In this document: piece after piece, positions 1 to 7,975 of the stretch
Layout: every line of letters starts with the position of its first letter
How positions within the stretch are numbered: position 1 is the first letter of the stretch
Source: Oscillospiraceae bacterium
GTDB lineage: Bacteria > Bacillota > Clostridia > Oscillospirales > Oscillospiraceae
Direction of reading: 5' to 3'
DNA: 35,216 nucleotides
Assembly: GCA_017437095.1 (NCBI GenBank)
Contig: JAFSBW010000040.1
Location: forward strand, 1 to 35,216
The notes under the pieces: model-generated
Seen by the model: only the letters and a program-made list of their open reading frames with translations
Database searches by the model: none
What the model was told of the DNA's origin: nothing
Translations under genes and position numbers: made by a program

Positions 1-820
1 GCAGGTCGTACTTCTTGGAGAAGCAGTATTCGTCGTCTGCCACATTGTAGAGCATGGCGCTCCAGCCGTTGTCAAAAGCGCTGTGGCTTTCCCGCAGGGT
101 GATAGCAACCTTCTCGAAGCCGAACTTGTCAGCCAGCTGCTTAGCAACGGACTTGTAGCCCTCGTGGTTGATGGTGCCGCCGTAGATATCGGTGTTCTCA
201 GCTTCGATGCCGAATACGTCCTTAGCATCCTCTTCGTTGGAGATGCAAACGTCGATGTACTGAGCCAGCTCGGTCATAGCAGCGCGGGCCTGGTCGCGGG
301 TCCACAGCTTGCCGCGGTAGTTCAGGTCGCAGGAGATCTTGATGCCGCGGGCCTTGGCAGCCTTACAAGCGTCGATGCAGATGTCAACAACATTGGCGCC
401 CAGAGCCGGGGTAATGCCGGTGAAATGGAACCACTCAGCGCCCTCGAAGATCTTATCCCAATCGAAATCCTCGCGGGAAGCCTTCTGGATAGCGGAGTTA
501 GCACGGTCGTAGATACATACGGAGCCACGCTGAGAAGCGCCCTTCTCGTTGTAGTAGATACCAACACGGTCGCCGCCGCGGACGATCTTGGTGGTGTCTA
601 CGCCGTAGCGGCGCAGGGAGTTAACAGCGGCCTGGCCGATGGCGTGGGCGGGCAGCTTGGTAACGAAAGCAACATCCATGCCATAGTTAGCCAGGGAAAC
701 GGCTACGTTGGCCTCGCCGCCGCCGAAGGTGAACTCAACGGAGGAAGCCTGAACAAAACGCTCATAGTTGAAGGGCTGCAGGCGGAGCATCAGCTCGCCA
801 AAGGTAACGATCTTTGCCAT
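1..820 (-). CDS. kdgK: 2-keto-3-deoxygluconate kinase (PfkB family), C-terminus beyond window
   Basis: Predicted to phosphorylate 2-keto-3-deoxygluconate (KDG) to KDPG in the cytoplasm with ATP. The visible 273 residues start MAKIVTFGELMLRLQP and show the PfkB N-terminal sugar-binding stretch FGGGEANVAVSLA (about residues 32-44) and the sequence CDLNYRGKLW typical of KDG kinases. Family members have roughly 310-345 residues, so the ATP-binding and catalytic GAGD region lies left of base 1. The ATG at 820 is preceded by AAAGGAAT. The gene follows eda by 55 bp on the same strand, with no terminator seen between them, so both should be transcribed from the promoter near 1594-1622. Another PfkB sugar specificity (fructose, ribose) is possible, but the eda partner argues for KDG. 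Confidence 0.88.
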   Translation of the reverse strand, partial: MAKIVTFGELMLRLQPFNYERFVQASSVEFTFGGGEANVAVSLANYGMDVAFVTKLPAHAIGQAAVNSLRRYGVDTTKIVRGGDRVGIYYNEKGASQRGSVCIYDRANSAIQKASREDFDWDKIFEGAEWFHFTGITPALGANVVDICIDACKAAKARGIKISCDLNYRGKLWTRDQARAAMTELAQYIDVCISNEEDAKDVFGIEAENTDIYGGTINHEGYKSVAKQLADKFGFEKVAITLRESHSAFDNGWSAMLYNVADDEYCFSKKYDL

Positions 821-875
821 GTTATTTGATTCCTTTCAAAAATAATATATTGTAAATTTATGGAACTACGGATGA

Positions 876-1502
876 TTAGCCCTTTGCGGCAGCGCGGGCT
901 TCCAGGCAGAGCTTGGTGATCTTTTCCCAGTTGCCGGCTGCGATGTCAGCCTTGGGGCATACCCAGCTGCCGCCAACGGCGTGGATAAAGGGAGCGTCAA
1001 CATACTCCTTGATGTTGCCAGCGTTAACACCGCCGGTGGGCAGGAACTTCAGACCGACAAAGGGAGCGGACAGGTTCTTCATGGCATTCAGGCCGCCGTA
1101 AACATTGGCGGGGAAGAACTTGACCATCTTCAGACCGTGCTTCAGGGCAGCCATGATCTCAGTAGGAGTGACACAGCCGGGGGCTACGGGAATGCCGTTT
1201 TCTACACACCAGCCAACAACTTCGTCGCTAAAGCCGGGGGAAACGATGAACTTAGCGCCCATCTCAACGGCCAGCTTGCACTGCTCCAGATTGACGATGG
1301 TACCGGCACCGACCAGGACCTCGGGGCAATTCTCGGCAACAGCCTTAATGCACTCGGGGGCGCAAGCGGTGCGGAAGGTGATCTCCATAGTGTCCACGCC
1401 ACCGGCAGCCATAGCCTTAGCGGTAGGAACAGCGTCCTCAACCTTGTCCAGCACGACAACGGGGACAACAATGGAATTTGCCAGTCTAGTTAATACATCC
1501 AT
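876..1502 (-). CDS. eda: KDPG / 2-keto-4-hydroxyglutarate aldolase
   Basis: Class I aldolase of 208 residues that splits KDPG into pyruvate and glyceraldehyde-3-phosphate. The Schiff-base lysine is seen in MVKFFPANVYGG, the catalytic glutamate in MEITFRTACAPE, and the phosphate-binding region in FLPTGGVN. The length is that of the family. The ATG at 1502 has a near-perfect site, AGGAGG, seven bases upstream. It is the first gene of an eda-kdgK operon, which gives the last two steps from KDG to central metabolism. The pectin-lyase-like surface protein at 16.5-20.4 kb could supply the upstream substrate. I am confident of the family; the split between KDPG and KHG activity cannot be read from sequence. 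Confidence 0.95.
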   Translation of the reverse strand: MDVLTRLANSIVVPVVVLDKVEDAVPTAKAMAAGGVDTMEITFRTACAPECIKAVAENCPEVLVGAGTIVNLEQCKLAVEMGAKFIVSPGFSDEVVGWCVENGIPVAPGCVTPTEIMAALKHGLKMVKFFPANVYGGLNAMKNLSAPFVGLKFLPTGGVNAGNIKEYVDAPFIHAVGGSWVCPKADIAAGNWEKITKLCLEARAAAKG

Positions 1503-1516
1503 TTTTTTACCTCCTG

Positions 1517-1531
1517 TGGCGTTTTACGCCA
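1517..1531 (-). promoter_or_regulatory. Small perfect hairpin in the eda leader
   Basis: TGGCGT-TTT-ACGCCA, a 6-bp stem with a 3-nt loop, lies immediately upstream of the eda ribosome binding site. It could modulate initiation; this is inference from position only. Confidence 0.4.
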
Positions 1532-1551
1532 AATTTAACGATATACACTTT

Positions 1552-1584
1552 TGGTAAGATGACCGTACTCCCGTCAGCTTACCA
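1552..1584 (-). promoter_or_regulatory. Likely operator of the eda-kdgK operon (12-bp inverted repeat)
   Basis: TGGTAAGATGAC (1552-1563) and GTCAGCTTACCA (1573-1584) are complementary at 11 of 12 positions with a 9-bp spacer. The repeat lies just downstream of the expected transcription start, a usual position for a repressor site. The TGGT...ACCA half-sites resemble GntR/FadR-type operators, but no regulator gene is in the window. It could also fold as a leader hairpin. Confidence 0.6.
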
Positions 1585-1593
1585 TACACCGCC

Positions 1594-1622
1594 ATTATAA
1601 CCCTGATTGTGGCTTGTGTCAA
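1594..1622 (-). promoter_or_regulatory. Sigma-A promoter of eda-kdgK
   Basis: On the minus strand TTGACA (1617-1622), a 17-bp spacer, then TATAAT (1594-1599): a perfect consensus match. The predicted start is near 1587, giving a leader of about 85 nt that contains the inverted repeat at 1552-1584. Confidence 0.85.
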
Positions 1623-1702
1623 TCAAAAATACAATATCTGGTGGAAAATCCTCGCTTTTTCTACCGGGGTATGTAAGGGCCTGAACCCAACGGCCTATAC
1701 AG

Positions 1703-1735
1703 AGCCTGGCGGCCAAAGGCAGGCTGGGTTTTTTG
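1703..1735 (+). terminator. Terminator-like hairpin without an obvious gene
   Basis: AGCCTG (1703-1708) pairs with CAGGCT (1720-1725) and is followed by GGGTTTTTTG on the plus strand. Both neighbouring genes are on the minus strand, so it may end an antisense or relic transcript, or be chance. Confidence 0.3.
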
Positions 1736-1747
1736 CGGAGCATTTTA

Positions 1748-1767
1748 GGGAGGGTCAAGACCCTCCC
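1748..1767. repeat. GTAGGG-family intergenic palindrome
   Basis: GGGAGGGTC-AA-GACCCTCCC, continued by CTAC, gives GTAGGGGAGGG...CCCTCCC on the minus strand. Related GTAGGG palindromes occur at 16133-16213, 16374-16392 and 20641-20753, so this looks like a dispersed small repeat. Confidence 0.55.
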
Positions 1768-1785
1768 CTACGCCTTCTACAAATC

Positions 1786-1818
1786 AAGGGCGCATTGCAA
1801 AAGCTGCAATGCGCCCTT
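1786..1818 (-). terminator. Terminator after the phosphohexomutase gene
   Basis: A perfect 14-bp stem (1786-1799 with 1805-1818) and a 5-nt loop start 9 nt past the stop codon. The minus strand continues with a modest T-rich stretch (TTGATTTGT). Confidence 0.7.
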
Positions 1819-1826
1819 ATAAACAT

Positions 1827-3509
1827 TTAGCTGAACAGAGGCTTCAGGGCTGCTGCCAGAGCATCCTTCTGAGCCTGGGCCTCGGCCAGATCCTTGCCGA
1901 GGGTGGTAAAATAAGTTTTGATCTTCGGCTCGGTGCCGGAGGGACGGACGATCACGGTAGCGCCGCCTTCCAGGGTGTATACCAGAACATTGGCCGCAGG
2001 CAGGCCGGTCTCAGCGGTGTTCTTATAGTCCACAGCCTTGACGATCTTGTAGCCGCCGATCTCAGCGGGAGGATCGCTGCGCAGACCGGCCATAATGCCG
2101 GCCATCTTATCCATGCCGGACAGGCCGGGGAACTCAAAGGAATCTACCTTGTTCAGGTAGCGGCCGTACTTGGCGTAGATAGCCTCCAGGCGCTCCTTGA
2201 TGGAAGAGCCGATGGAGCGGTAGTAGGCAGCCATTTCGCAGATAAGCATAGAGCCTACAACGGCATCCTTATCCCGCACATAGGGGCCAGCCAGGTAGCC
2301 GTAGCTCTCTTCAAAGCCCAGGATAAAGCGCTCCACCTCGCCGTCATTTTCCAGGCGGGCGATCTGGTCGCCGATCCACTTAAAGCCGGTAAGTACATTG
2401 CGCATTTCTACGCCATAGCTCTGGGCAACGGCATCGGCCAGAGGGGTAGAAACCAGGCTCTTAACAGCCACGGGATTTTTGGGCATAGTGCCCTTTTCGA
2501 TGCGGCCGGCGGCGATATAGTCCAGCAGCAGAACGCCAACCTCGTTGCCGCTAACCAGCTCGTAAGAGCCGTCGGGACACTTCATGGCGATGCCCACACG
2601 GTCGGCATCCGGGTCGGTAGCCAGCATCAGGTCCGCGCCGGTCTTGGTAGCCAGCTCCAGGCCCAGCTTCAGGGCCTCGAAGATCTCGGGGTTGGGGTAG
2701 GGACAGGTGGGGAAATTGCCGTCGGGATACTGCTGCTCAGGCACGATGGTAATATCGTCAATGCCGATGTCCGCCAGGATGCGGGTAACGGGCACCAGGC
2801 CGGAGCCGTTCAGGGGAGAATACACCAGCTTCAAGCCGGCAGTCTTGCACAGGCCCGGGCGCACCTGGCAGGCCTTGATGGCATCGTAGAGAGCTTCCTT
2901 GCAATCGTCGCCCACATACTGGATCAGGCCCTGCTCCAAGCCCTGCTCAAAGGGCATCCACTTTGCGCCTTCCAGAATGTCGGTATTCTGGATCTCGGCG
3001 TAGACGATATCCGCGGCTTCGTCGGTCATCTGGCAGCCGTCAGGGCCGTAGGCCTTGTAGCCATTGTATTTGGCGGGGTTATGGGAGGCGGTGACCATGA
3101 TGCCGGCGTTGGCGCCGTAGTAGCGGGTAGCAAAGCTAAGGGCAGGAACGGGCATAAGGGCATCATAAATACGCACGGCAATGCCGTTGGCGCACAGAAC
3201 GCTGGCTGCTTCCTTGGCAAAAACATCGGAGTTGATGCGGCTGTCGTAAGAGATGGCTACCAGCTGCTTGCCGCCCTGGGTCTTTACCCAGTTGGCCAGG
3301 CCCTGGGTCGCCTGACGCACCACATAAACATTCATGCGGTTGGTGCCTGCGCCCAGAACGCCCCGAAGGCCGGCAGTACCGAATTTCAGCGCGACAGCGA
3401 AGCGATCCTTGATTTGCTCCTCGTCGCCCTCAATGGCCTGCAATTCCTTGGTCAGCGCTTCATCGCACAGAGGGTAGGCCAACCAACGCTTATAAGCTTC
3501 CATGTACAT
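1827..3509 (-). CDS. Phosphoglucomutase / phosphomannomutase family enzyme
   Basis: Alpha-D-phosphohexomutase of 560 residues interconverting hexose 1- and 6-phosphates. All four family signatures are visible: the phosphoserine loop TASHNPAKYNGYK (Ser at about 142), the metal loop DPDADRVG (about 295), the sugar-specificity loop GFEESYGYLAG (about 400) and the phosphate-binding motif RPSGTEPK near the C-terminus. The length matches the long PgcA-like group of Firmicutes. I start at ATG 3509 because AGGTGA precedes it by 5 nt; a GTG at 3518 would add three residues but sits inside that binding site. It has its own promoter and terminator, so it is monocistronic. Whether glucose or mannose phosphate is preferred cannot be told. 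Confidence 0.93.
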   Translation of the reverse strand: MYMEAYKRWLAYPLCDEALTKELQAIEGDEEQIKDRFAVALKFGTAGLRGVLGAGTNRMNVYVVRQATQGLANWVKTQGGKQLVAISYDSRINSDVFAKEAASVLCANGIAVRIYDALMPVPALSFATRYYGANAGIMVTASHNPAKYNGYKAYGPDGCQMTDEAADIVYAEIQNTDILEGAKWMPFEQGLEQGLIQYVGDDCKEALYDAIKACQVRPGLCKTAGLKLVYSPLNGSGLVPVTRILADIGIDDITIVPEQQYPDGNFPTCPYPNPEIFEALKLGLELATKTGADLMLATDPDADRVGIAMKCPDGSYELVSGNEVGVLLLDYIAAGRIEKGTMPKNPVAVKSLVSTPLADAVAQSYGVEMRNVLTGFKWIGDQIARLENDGEVERFILGFEESYGYLAGPYVRDKDAVVGSMLICEMAAYYRSIGSSIKERLEAIYAKYGRYLNKVDSFEFPGLSGMDKMAGIMAGLRSDPPAEIGGYKIVKAVDYKNTAETGLPAANVLVYTLEGGATVIVRPSGTEPKIKTYFTTLGKDLAEAQAQKDALAAALKPLFS

Positions 3510-3564
3510 ATTGTTCACCTGTCCTTGTTAAATTTTAGGGGAATTTGCACAGTTTTACAGCTAT

Positions 3565-3593
3565 AGTATAGCCCAGGGTTGTGAAAATGTCAA
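3565..3593 (-). promoter_or_regulatory. Sigma-A promoter of the phosphohexomutase gene
   Basis: TTGACA (3588-3593), a 17-bp spacer and TATACT (3565-3570) on the minus strand, about 55 bp before the start codon. Confidence 0.8.
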
Positions 3594-3634
3594 TACTTTC
3601 CCAAGGCGCGGCGGCTCTGCCCTACAAGGAAATA

Positions 3635-4867
3635 TCAATCTTCCTTGGGCAGGCTCTGGATATATTCGTGCATAGCCTGGGCAACCACCTTGCTGTGGGC
3701 CACGGCCTCAACCACCGTACGGGCGCCGTTGACCACATCGCCGCTGGCGAAGATGCCGGGGCGGGTGGTGTGGCCGTTTTCGTCAGCCAGCAGCAGGCCC
3801 CGCTGGTTGGTATCCAGGCCGGTGGTGGTAGAAACGATGGTATTCTGCGCGCCCTGGCTGATGGAGATGATCACGGAGTTGGCCGGGTACAGCGTATCGC
3901 TGCCGGGAACCTCCGTCAGGTTGTGGTCTTCATCCTCGATCACATCCCGGAAGATAACGCCCTCGTCGGTGATCTCCACAGGCTTTTTGTTGTACTCAAA
4001 GGTTATGCCCTCCAGCTGGGCATAGCTGAACTCATACTGAGAGGCGGCTACCTTCTTGGTAATGGAGAAGCAGGTAATATCCCGGGAGCCCTTGCGCATA
4101 GCGGTACGGGCTACATCCATAGCCGCGTTGCCCGCGCCAATGACGATCACCTTTTCGCCCAGCTTGTAGCTGTCGGGGTTATTCAGGTAGTTGATGCCAA
4201 AATGCACATGGCCGAAGGTCTCGCCCTTGATATGCAGGGCATTGGGCTTCCAAACGCCGGTGCCGATAAAGATGGCCTTGTAGCCGTCCCGGAACAGATC
4301 GTCAATGCCGATGGCGGCGCCAACGCGGGTATTGGGCCGGATCTTGATGCCCTTCATTTCCAGATGGCGGTACTGGATGTCGTCCAGCACGGTCTTGGGC
4401 AGGCGGAACTCGGGAATGCCGTAGCGCAGGACGCCACCGATCTTATCCTGGCCCTCAAAAATAGTAACCTGATAGCCGTAGCGGGCCATAAGGATGGCGA
4501 TGGTAATGCCCGCAGGGCCGGAGCCTACGATGGCTACCTTGATGCCGTTGGAGGGATGGGGGCCGGCGGTCATCTTGGAGGCGTAGGCGCTGGATATGTA
4601 GTTTTCAATGGTGGAAAAATGCACGGGAGCGCCCTTGCGGCCCAAAACGCAATGGCCCTCGCACTGGTTTTCGTGGTTGCAGATCAGGCTGCACACGGTG
4701 GTAAGGGGGTTGTTCTCAAAAAGCATCCAGCCGGCTTCGTCCAGCTTGTTGGCCTTGAGCAGCTTAATAACCTCGGGGATGGGGGTATTGATGGGGCAGC
4801 CCTTCTGGCACTGGGGTACTTTACAGCCCAGGCAGCGGTTGGCCTCGTCCATTACATGAAGCGCCAT
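3635..4867 (-). CDS. GltD-like NAD(P)H-dependent flavoprotein oxidoreductase
   Basis: A 410-residue protein of the glutamate-synthase beta-subunit family (also NfnB and similar electron-input subunits). The N-terminal cluster domain has CLGCKVPQCQKGCP and later CSLICNHENQCEGHC, ligands for two [4Fe-4S] clusters. An FAD-binding GSGPAG motif (about residues 112-117) and an NAD(P)-binding GAGNAAMD motif (about 243-250) follow, then the C-terminal FAD motif GIFASGDVVNGARTVVEA. ATG 4867 has AGGAGG 7 nt upstream. No glutamate synthase large subunit or NfnA is adjacent, so it is an orphan here. It is slightly shorter than typical GltD (about 450-480). The true electron acceptor is unknown. Confidence 0.85.
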   Translation of the reverse strand: MALHVMDEANRCLGCKVPQCQKGCPINTPIPEVIKLLKANKLDEAGWMLFENNPLTTVCSLICNHENQCEGHCVLGRKGAPVHFSTIENYISSAYASKMTAGPHPSNGIKVAIVGSGPAGITIAILMARYGYQVTIFEGQDKIGGVLRYGIPEFRLPKTVLDDIQYRHLEMKGIKIRPNTRVGAAIGIDDLFRDGYKAIFIGTGVWKPNALHIKGETFGHVHFGINYLNNPDSYKLGEKVIVIGAGNAAMDVARTAMRKGSRDITCFSITKKVAASQYEFSYAQLEGITFEYNKKPVEITDEGVIFRDVIEDEDHNLTEVPGSDTLYPANSVIISISQGAQNTIVSTTTGLDTNQRGLLLADENGHTTRPGIFASGDVVNGARTVVEAVAHSKVVAQAMHEYIQSLPKED

Positions 4868-4897
4868 AATAGTTCCTCCTTGTGGTATGTTGGTAGT

Positions 4898-4926
4898 ATT
4901 TTATCACGGAAAATAGGGCAATGCAA
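4898..4926 (-). promoter_or_regulatory. Promoter of the GltD-like gene
   Basis: TTGCAT (4921-4926), 17 bp, TAAAAT (4898-4903) on the minus strand, about 30 bp before the start codon. Confidence 0.65.
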
Positions 4927-4942
4927 GCTTTCAGACAGAAAT

Positions 4943-4973
4943 TGAGGCACACTTTTGGGGAAAGTGTGCCTCA
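4943..4973 (-). terminator. Terminator after serA
   Basis: A 13-bp stem (TGAGGCACACTTT 4943-4955 with 4961-4973) with loop TGGGG lies 10 nt past the serA stop; the minus strand continues CAATTTCTG. Confidence 0.75.
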
Positions 4974-4983
4974 TAAAATTGCT

Positions 4984-6144
4984 TTAGCGGATCACCCGAA
5001 CGCGCAGCACGCCCTCGGCCTGCTGGAGCTTGGCAACGATCTCGTCGGATGCCTTCTCGTCCAGATCCAGCATGGTGTAGGCGTATGCGCCCTTGGAGCG
5101 GTTGAGCATATCAGAGATGTTGATATTGCCGCTGGCCACGATGGAGGTAAAGCGGGAGATGGTGTTGGGGATGTTGCGGTGGAGAATGCCGATACGGCCG
5201 GGCTTGCTGCACTTGCCCATATCGCAGTTGGGGAAGTTGACAGAGTTGATAATATTGCCGTTTTCCAGATAGTTCATGATCTGCTTAACGGCCATCTTGG
5301 CGCAGTTGTCCTCGGCTTCCTCGGTAGAAGCGCCCAGGTGGGGAATGGCCACAACGCCGGCCATGGAAGCGGTCTTATCGTTGGGGAAATCGGTAATGTA
5401 GCGCTTTACCTTGCCGGAAGCCAGAGCAGCTTCCATAGCATCGTCATCTACCAGGGCATCCCGGGCAAAGTTGAGGATGATAACGCCGTCGGGCATCATG
5501 GCGATGGTCTCGGCGTTGACCATGTGCTTGGTATCGGGCAGCAGAGGGGTATGCAGGGAGATGATGTCACACTTGGAGAAGATTTCCTCCCGGGTGTTTA
5601 CATGGGCAATGTTGGAATCCAGGTGCCAGGCGGCTTCTACGGAGATAAAGGGGTCGCAGCCGTAAACATCCATGCCCAGCTTTACGCCGGCGTTGGCCAG
5701 AGGGCCGCCTACAGCGCCCAGGCCGATGACTCCCAGCTTCTTATCCTTGATCTCGCTGCCGGCAAACTGGCTCTTGCCCTTTTCTACCTTCTTGGCAACA
5801 TCGCCCTCGTTCTTAATAGACTGCACCCAGTTGATGCCGCCTACTACATCACGGCTGCCCAGCAGCATGCCGCAAAGGGCAAGCTCCATAACGGAGTTGG
5901 CATTGGCGCCGGGGGTATTGAAAACCACAACGCCGGCCTCGGCCATCTTATCCAGAGGAATGTTGTTCACGCCGGCGCCTGCGCGGGCTACTGCCAGCAG
6001 GCTCTCGGGAATGTCCATATCGTGCATGGCGGCAGAGCGCACCAGAATGGCATCGGCATTTTCCACACCGGAGGACTGATACTTATCGCTCAGCAGCTCC
6101 ATGCCCTTGGGAGAGATCTTGTTTAAAGAATGAATGTTATACAT
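4984..6144 (-). CDS. serA: D-3-phosphoglycerate dehydrogenase with ACT domain
   Basis: First enzyme of serine synthesis, oxidising 3-phosphoglycerate with NAD+. The 386 residues show the NAD-binding GLGAVG (141-146), the catalytic Arg in NFARDALVDD, the Glu in the TEEAEDN region and the His in IPHLGAST. A C-terminal ACT domain (about 315-386, starting GRIGILHRNIPN) probably gives serine feedback control. I choose ATG 6144 because GAGG lies a suitable distance upstream; the frame stays open to 6246 but that part has no homology and overlaps the promoter. Monocistronic, with its own promoter and terminator. No serC or serB is in the window. Confidence 0.94.
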   Translation of the reverse strand: MYNIHSLNKISPKGMELLSDKYQSSGVENADAILVRSAAMHDMDIPESLLAVARAGAGVNNIPLDKMAEAGVVVFNTPGANANSVMELALCGMLLGSRDVVGGINWVQSIKNEGDVAKKVEKGKSQFAGSEIKDKKLGVIGLGAVGGPLANAGVKLGMDVYGCDPFISVEAAWHLDSNIAHVNTREEIFSKCDIISLHTPLLPDTKHMVNAETIAMMPDGVIILNFARDALVDDDAMEAALASGKVKRYITDFPNDKTASMAGVVAIPHLGASTEEAEDNCAKMAVKQIMNYLENGNIINSVNFPNCDMGKCSKPGRIGILHRNIPNTISRFTSIVASGNINISDMLNRSKGAYAYTMLDLDEKASDEIVAKLQQAEGVLRVRVIR

Positions 6145-6168
6145 AACCAAACCTCTTTTCTTCGCTTT

Positions 6169-6194
6169 CCCTTTGCTAAAGTGTCCGCAAAGGG
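6169..6194 (-). promoter_or_regulatory. Hairpin in the serA leader
   Basis: CCCTTTGC (6169-6176) pairs perfectly with GCAAAGGG (6187-6194), loop 10 nt. It lies in the roughly 66-nt leader between the predicted start site and the serA RBS. A role in regulation is inference. Confidence 0.4.
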
Positions 6195-6217
6195 GAAACA
6201 AATATTTTTCTACCGAA

Positions 6218-6246
6218 ATACTATCACATTTTGCACAAAAAGGCAA
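6218..6246 (-). promoter_or_regulatory. Promoter of serA
   Basis: TTGCCT (6241-6246), 17 bp, TAGTAT (6218-6223) on the minus strand. GCAAC/GTTGC repeats (6243-6247, 6258-6262) flank the -35 side and could be an operator. Confidence 0.6.
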
Positions 6247-6361
6247 CGCCCTTTTTGTTGCAATCCCATAATTCGGAATATTGATAGAAAATCCCCGTTT
6301 TCTCAGGGTGAATTTGTATAAGGTGTGCCCATAAGGGCGTTAATTTTAGCTGTTTTATAGC

Positions 6362-6390
6362 TTGTACCGCCAGGGGTTTTATGTTAGAAT
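6362..6390 (+). promoter_or_regulatory. Promoter of the DUF1538-PII operon
   Basis: TTGTAC (6362-6367), 17 bp, TAGAAT (6385-6390), 45 bp before the TTG start codon. Confidence 0.65.
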
Positions 6391-6435
6391 ATAAACGACT
6401 GAATATGACTATATATAAAGTAAGGTGAAAGCAAA

Positions 6436-7962
6436 TTGAAAGAATTACGCGAAAAGCTTCAGGAGGCGTTGGTATCTACCCTGCCCATAACCGCCATCGT
6501 TTACCTTTTGGCCCTGACCCCTTGGGTAGACCTGAACGCCACGCAGCTGATCAGCTTCTCTGTAGGCGCTGTGCTGCTGGTGGTGGGCATCGGCCTGTTT
6601 AACCTGGGCGCTGACCTGGCCATGACCCCTATGGGCAGCCAGATGGGCGCCGGCCTTTCCCGGCAGCGCAAGCTGGGGCTGCTGCTGGCAGTATGCTTTG
6701 TAATGGGCATGCTCATTACCATTGCCGAGCCGGATCTGCAGGTGCTTGCCAAGCAGGTTAGCTCCGTAATGAACGGCACGGTGCTGGTATATACCGTAGG
6801 CATCGGCGTGGGCGGCTTTTTGCTGCTGGCTGTGCTGAAGATCGTATTCCGCAAGAGCCTTTCCATGATCCTTATGCTTTTTTATATGCTTATGTTCGCC
6901 CTGGCCCTTATGCTTACCGTCAACGGCAACCAGGATCTCATGCCTCTGGCCTTTGATTCCGGCGGCGTGACCACCGGGCCCATTACCGTGCCCTTTATCA
7001 TGGCCCTGGGCGTGGGTATTTCCGGCGTGCTGGGCGACCGGCACTCTAAGGACAATGCCTTCGGCCTGGTATCCCTTTGCTCCATCGGCCCTATCCTGGC
7101 AGTTCTGATCCTGGGCATTACCGCCCGGGGTGAACTGACCTATGCCGTGCCGGACTATCAGCTTACCGGCAGCATCGCCCAAGCCTATTGGCACACCCTG
7201 GGCCATACCTGCAAGGAGGTGGCTATAGCGCTGGGTATGATCGTGGTATTCTTTGTAGTGTGCCAGATCTTCTTTTTGAAGCTCAGCCGCCGCCGTCTGA
7301 TCAAGATCGCCCTGGGCGTAGGCTTTACCTACATCGGCCTTGTAATGTTCCTTACCGGCGTAAATGTGGGCTTTATGCCCATTGGCTACGAGGTAGGCCA
7401 TTCTCTCGCGGCTGCCCTGCCCTCCTGGGCGCTTACCCTGCTGGGGCTGGTCATTGGCGTGCTGGTGGTGCTGGCTGAGCCCGCGATCCACATCCTCAAC
7501 GCCCAGGTAGAAGAGATCACCGGCGGCCTGGTAAGCAAAAGATCTATGATGACCGGCCTGTGCGTGGGCGTGGGCGCTTCCATCGCCTTGAGCGTGATCC
7601 GCATCATTTTCGATTTTTCCATTGTATACTATGTGATCCCCGGCTATTTTATTTCCCTTGCCCTATCCCTCTTTGTGCCCCCGGTATATACCGCCATCGC
7701 CTTTGACTCCGGCGGCGTGGCCAGCGGCCCTATGACCTCCGGCTTTATCCTGCCCCTGGCTACGGGCATCTGCGTAGCCCTGCAAGGGCCTGAGGCGGTG
7801 CTGCGGGATGCCTTCGGCGTGGTCGCCCTGGTGGCTATGACCCCCCTGATCACCATTCAGCTGCTGGGCTTTAAGGGCCTGGTCATGAGCCTTGTAAGAG
7901 AAAAGCGGGCTATGAAGCGCATTCTGGACGCCGACGACGGCCAGATCATCAACTTTATGTAA
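6436..7962 (+). CDS. DUF1538 family membrane transporter (two tandem repeats)
   Basis: A 508-residue, highly hydrophobic protein with about a dozen predicted membrane segments. It is an internal duplication: AEPDLQVLAKQV (about 98-109) matches AEPAIHILNAQV (about 348-359), and AFDSGGVTTGPIT (about 173-185) matches AFDSGGVASGPMT (about 422-434). The FDSGGVxxGP signature is that of DUF1538. From memory, a pair of separate DUF1538 proteins (UmpA/UmpB, Halomonas) was reported to act together as a Na+(Li+,K+)/H+ antiporter; this single chain would carry both halves. The start is a TTG at 6436 with AAGGTG 8 nt upstream. It leads an operon with two PII-like genes, suggesting nucleotide- or metabolite-gated transport. 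The substrate is not proven. Confidence 0.85.
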   Translation: MKELREKLQEALVSTLPITAIVYLLALTPWVDLNATQLISFSVGAVLLVVGIGLFNLGADLAMTPMGSQMGAGLSRQRKLGLLLAVCFVMGMLITIAEPDLQVLAKQVSSVMNGTVLVYTVGIGVGGFLLLAVLKIVFRKSLSMILMLFYMLMFALALMLTVNGNQDLMPLAFDSGGVTTGPITVPFIMALGVGISGVLGDRHSKDNAFGLVSLCSIGPILAVLILGITARGELTYAVPDYQLTGSIAQAYWHTLGHTCKEVAIALGMIVVFFVVCQIFFLKLSRRRLIKIALGVGFTYIGLVMFLTGVNVGFMPIGYEVGHSLAAALPSWALTLLGLVIGVLVVLAEPAIHILNAQVEEITGGLVSKRSMMTGLCVGVGASIALSVIRIIFDFSIVYYVIPGYFISLALSLFVPPVYTAIAFDSGGVASGPMTSGFILPLATGICVALQGPEAVLRDAFGVVALVAMTPLITIQLLGFKGLVMSLVREKRAMKRILDADDGQIINFM

Positions 7963-7975
7963 AGGAGGGCTATCT

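Noticed and set aside
1809..3566. A 585-codon plus-strand frame over the phosphohexomutase gene
   Set aside because: Antisense shadow; all family motifs are on the minus strand.
3581..6126. Two long plus-strand frames over the GltD-like and serA genes
   Set aside because: Shadows caused by GC-biased codons; the conserved proteins are on the minus strand with RBS and promoters.
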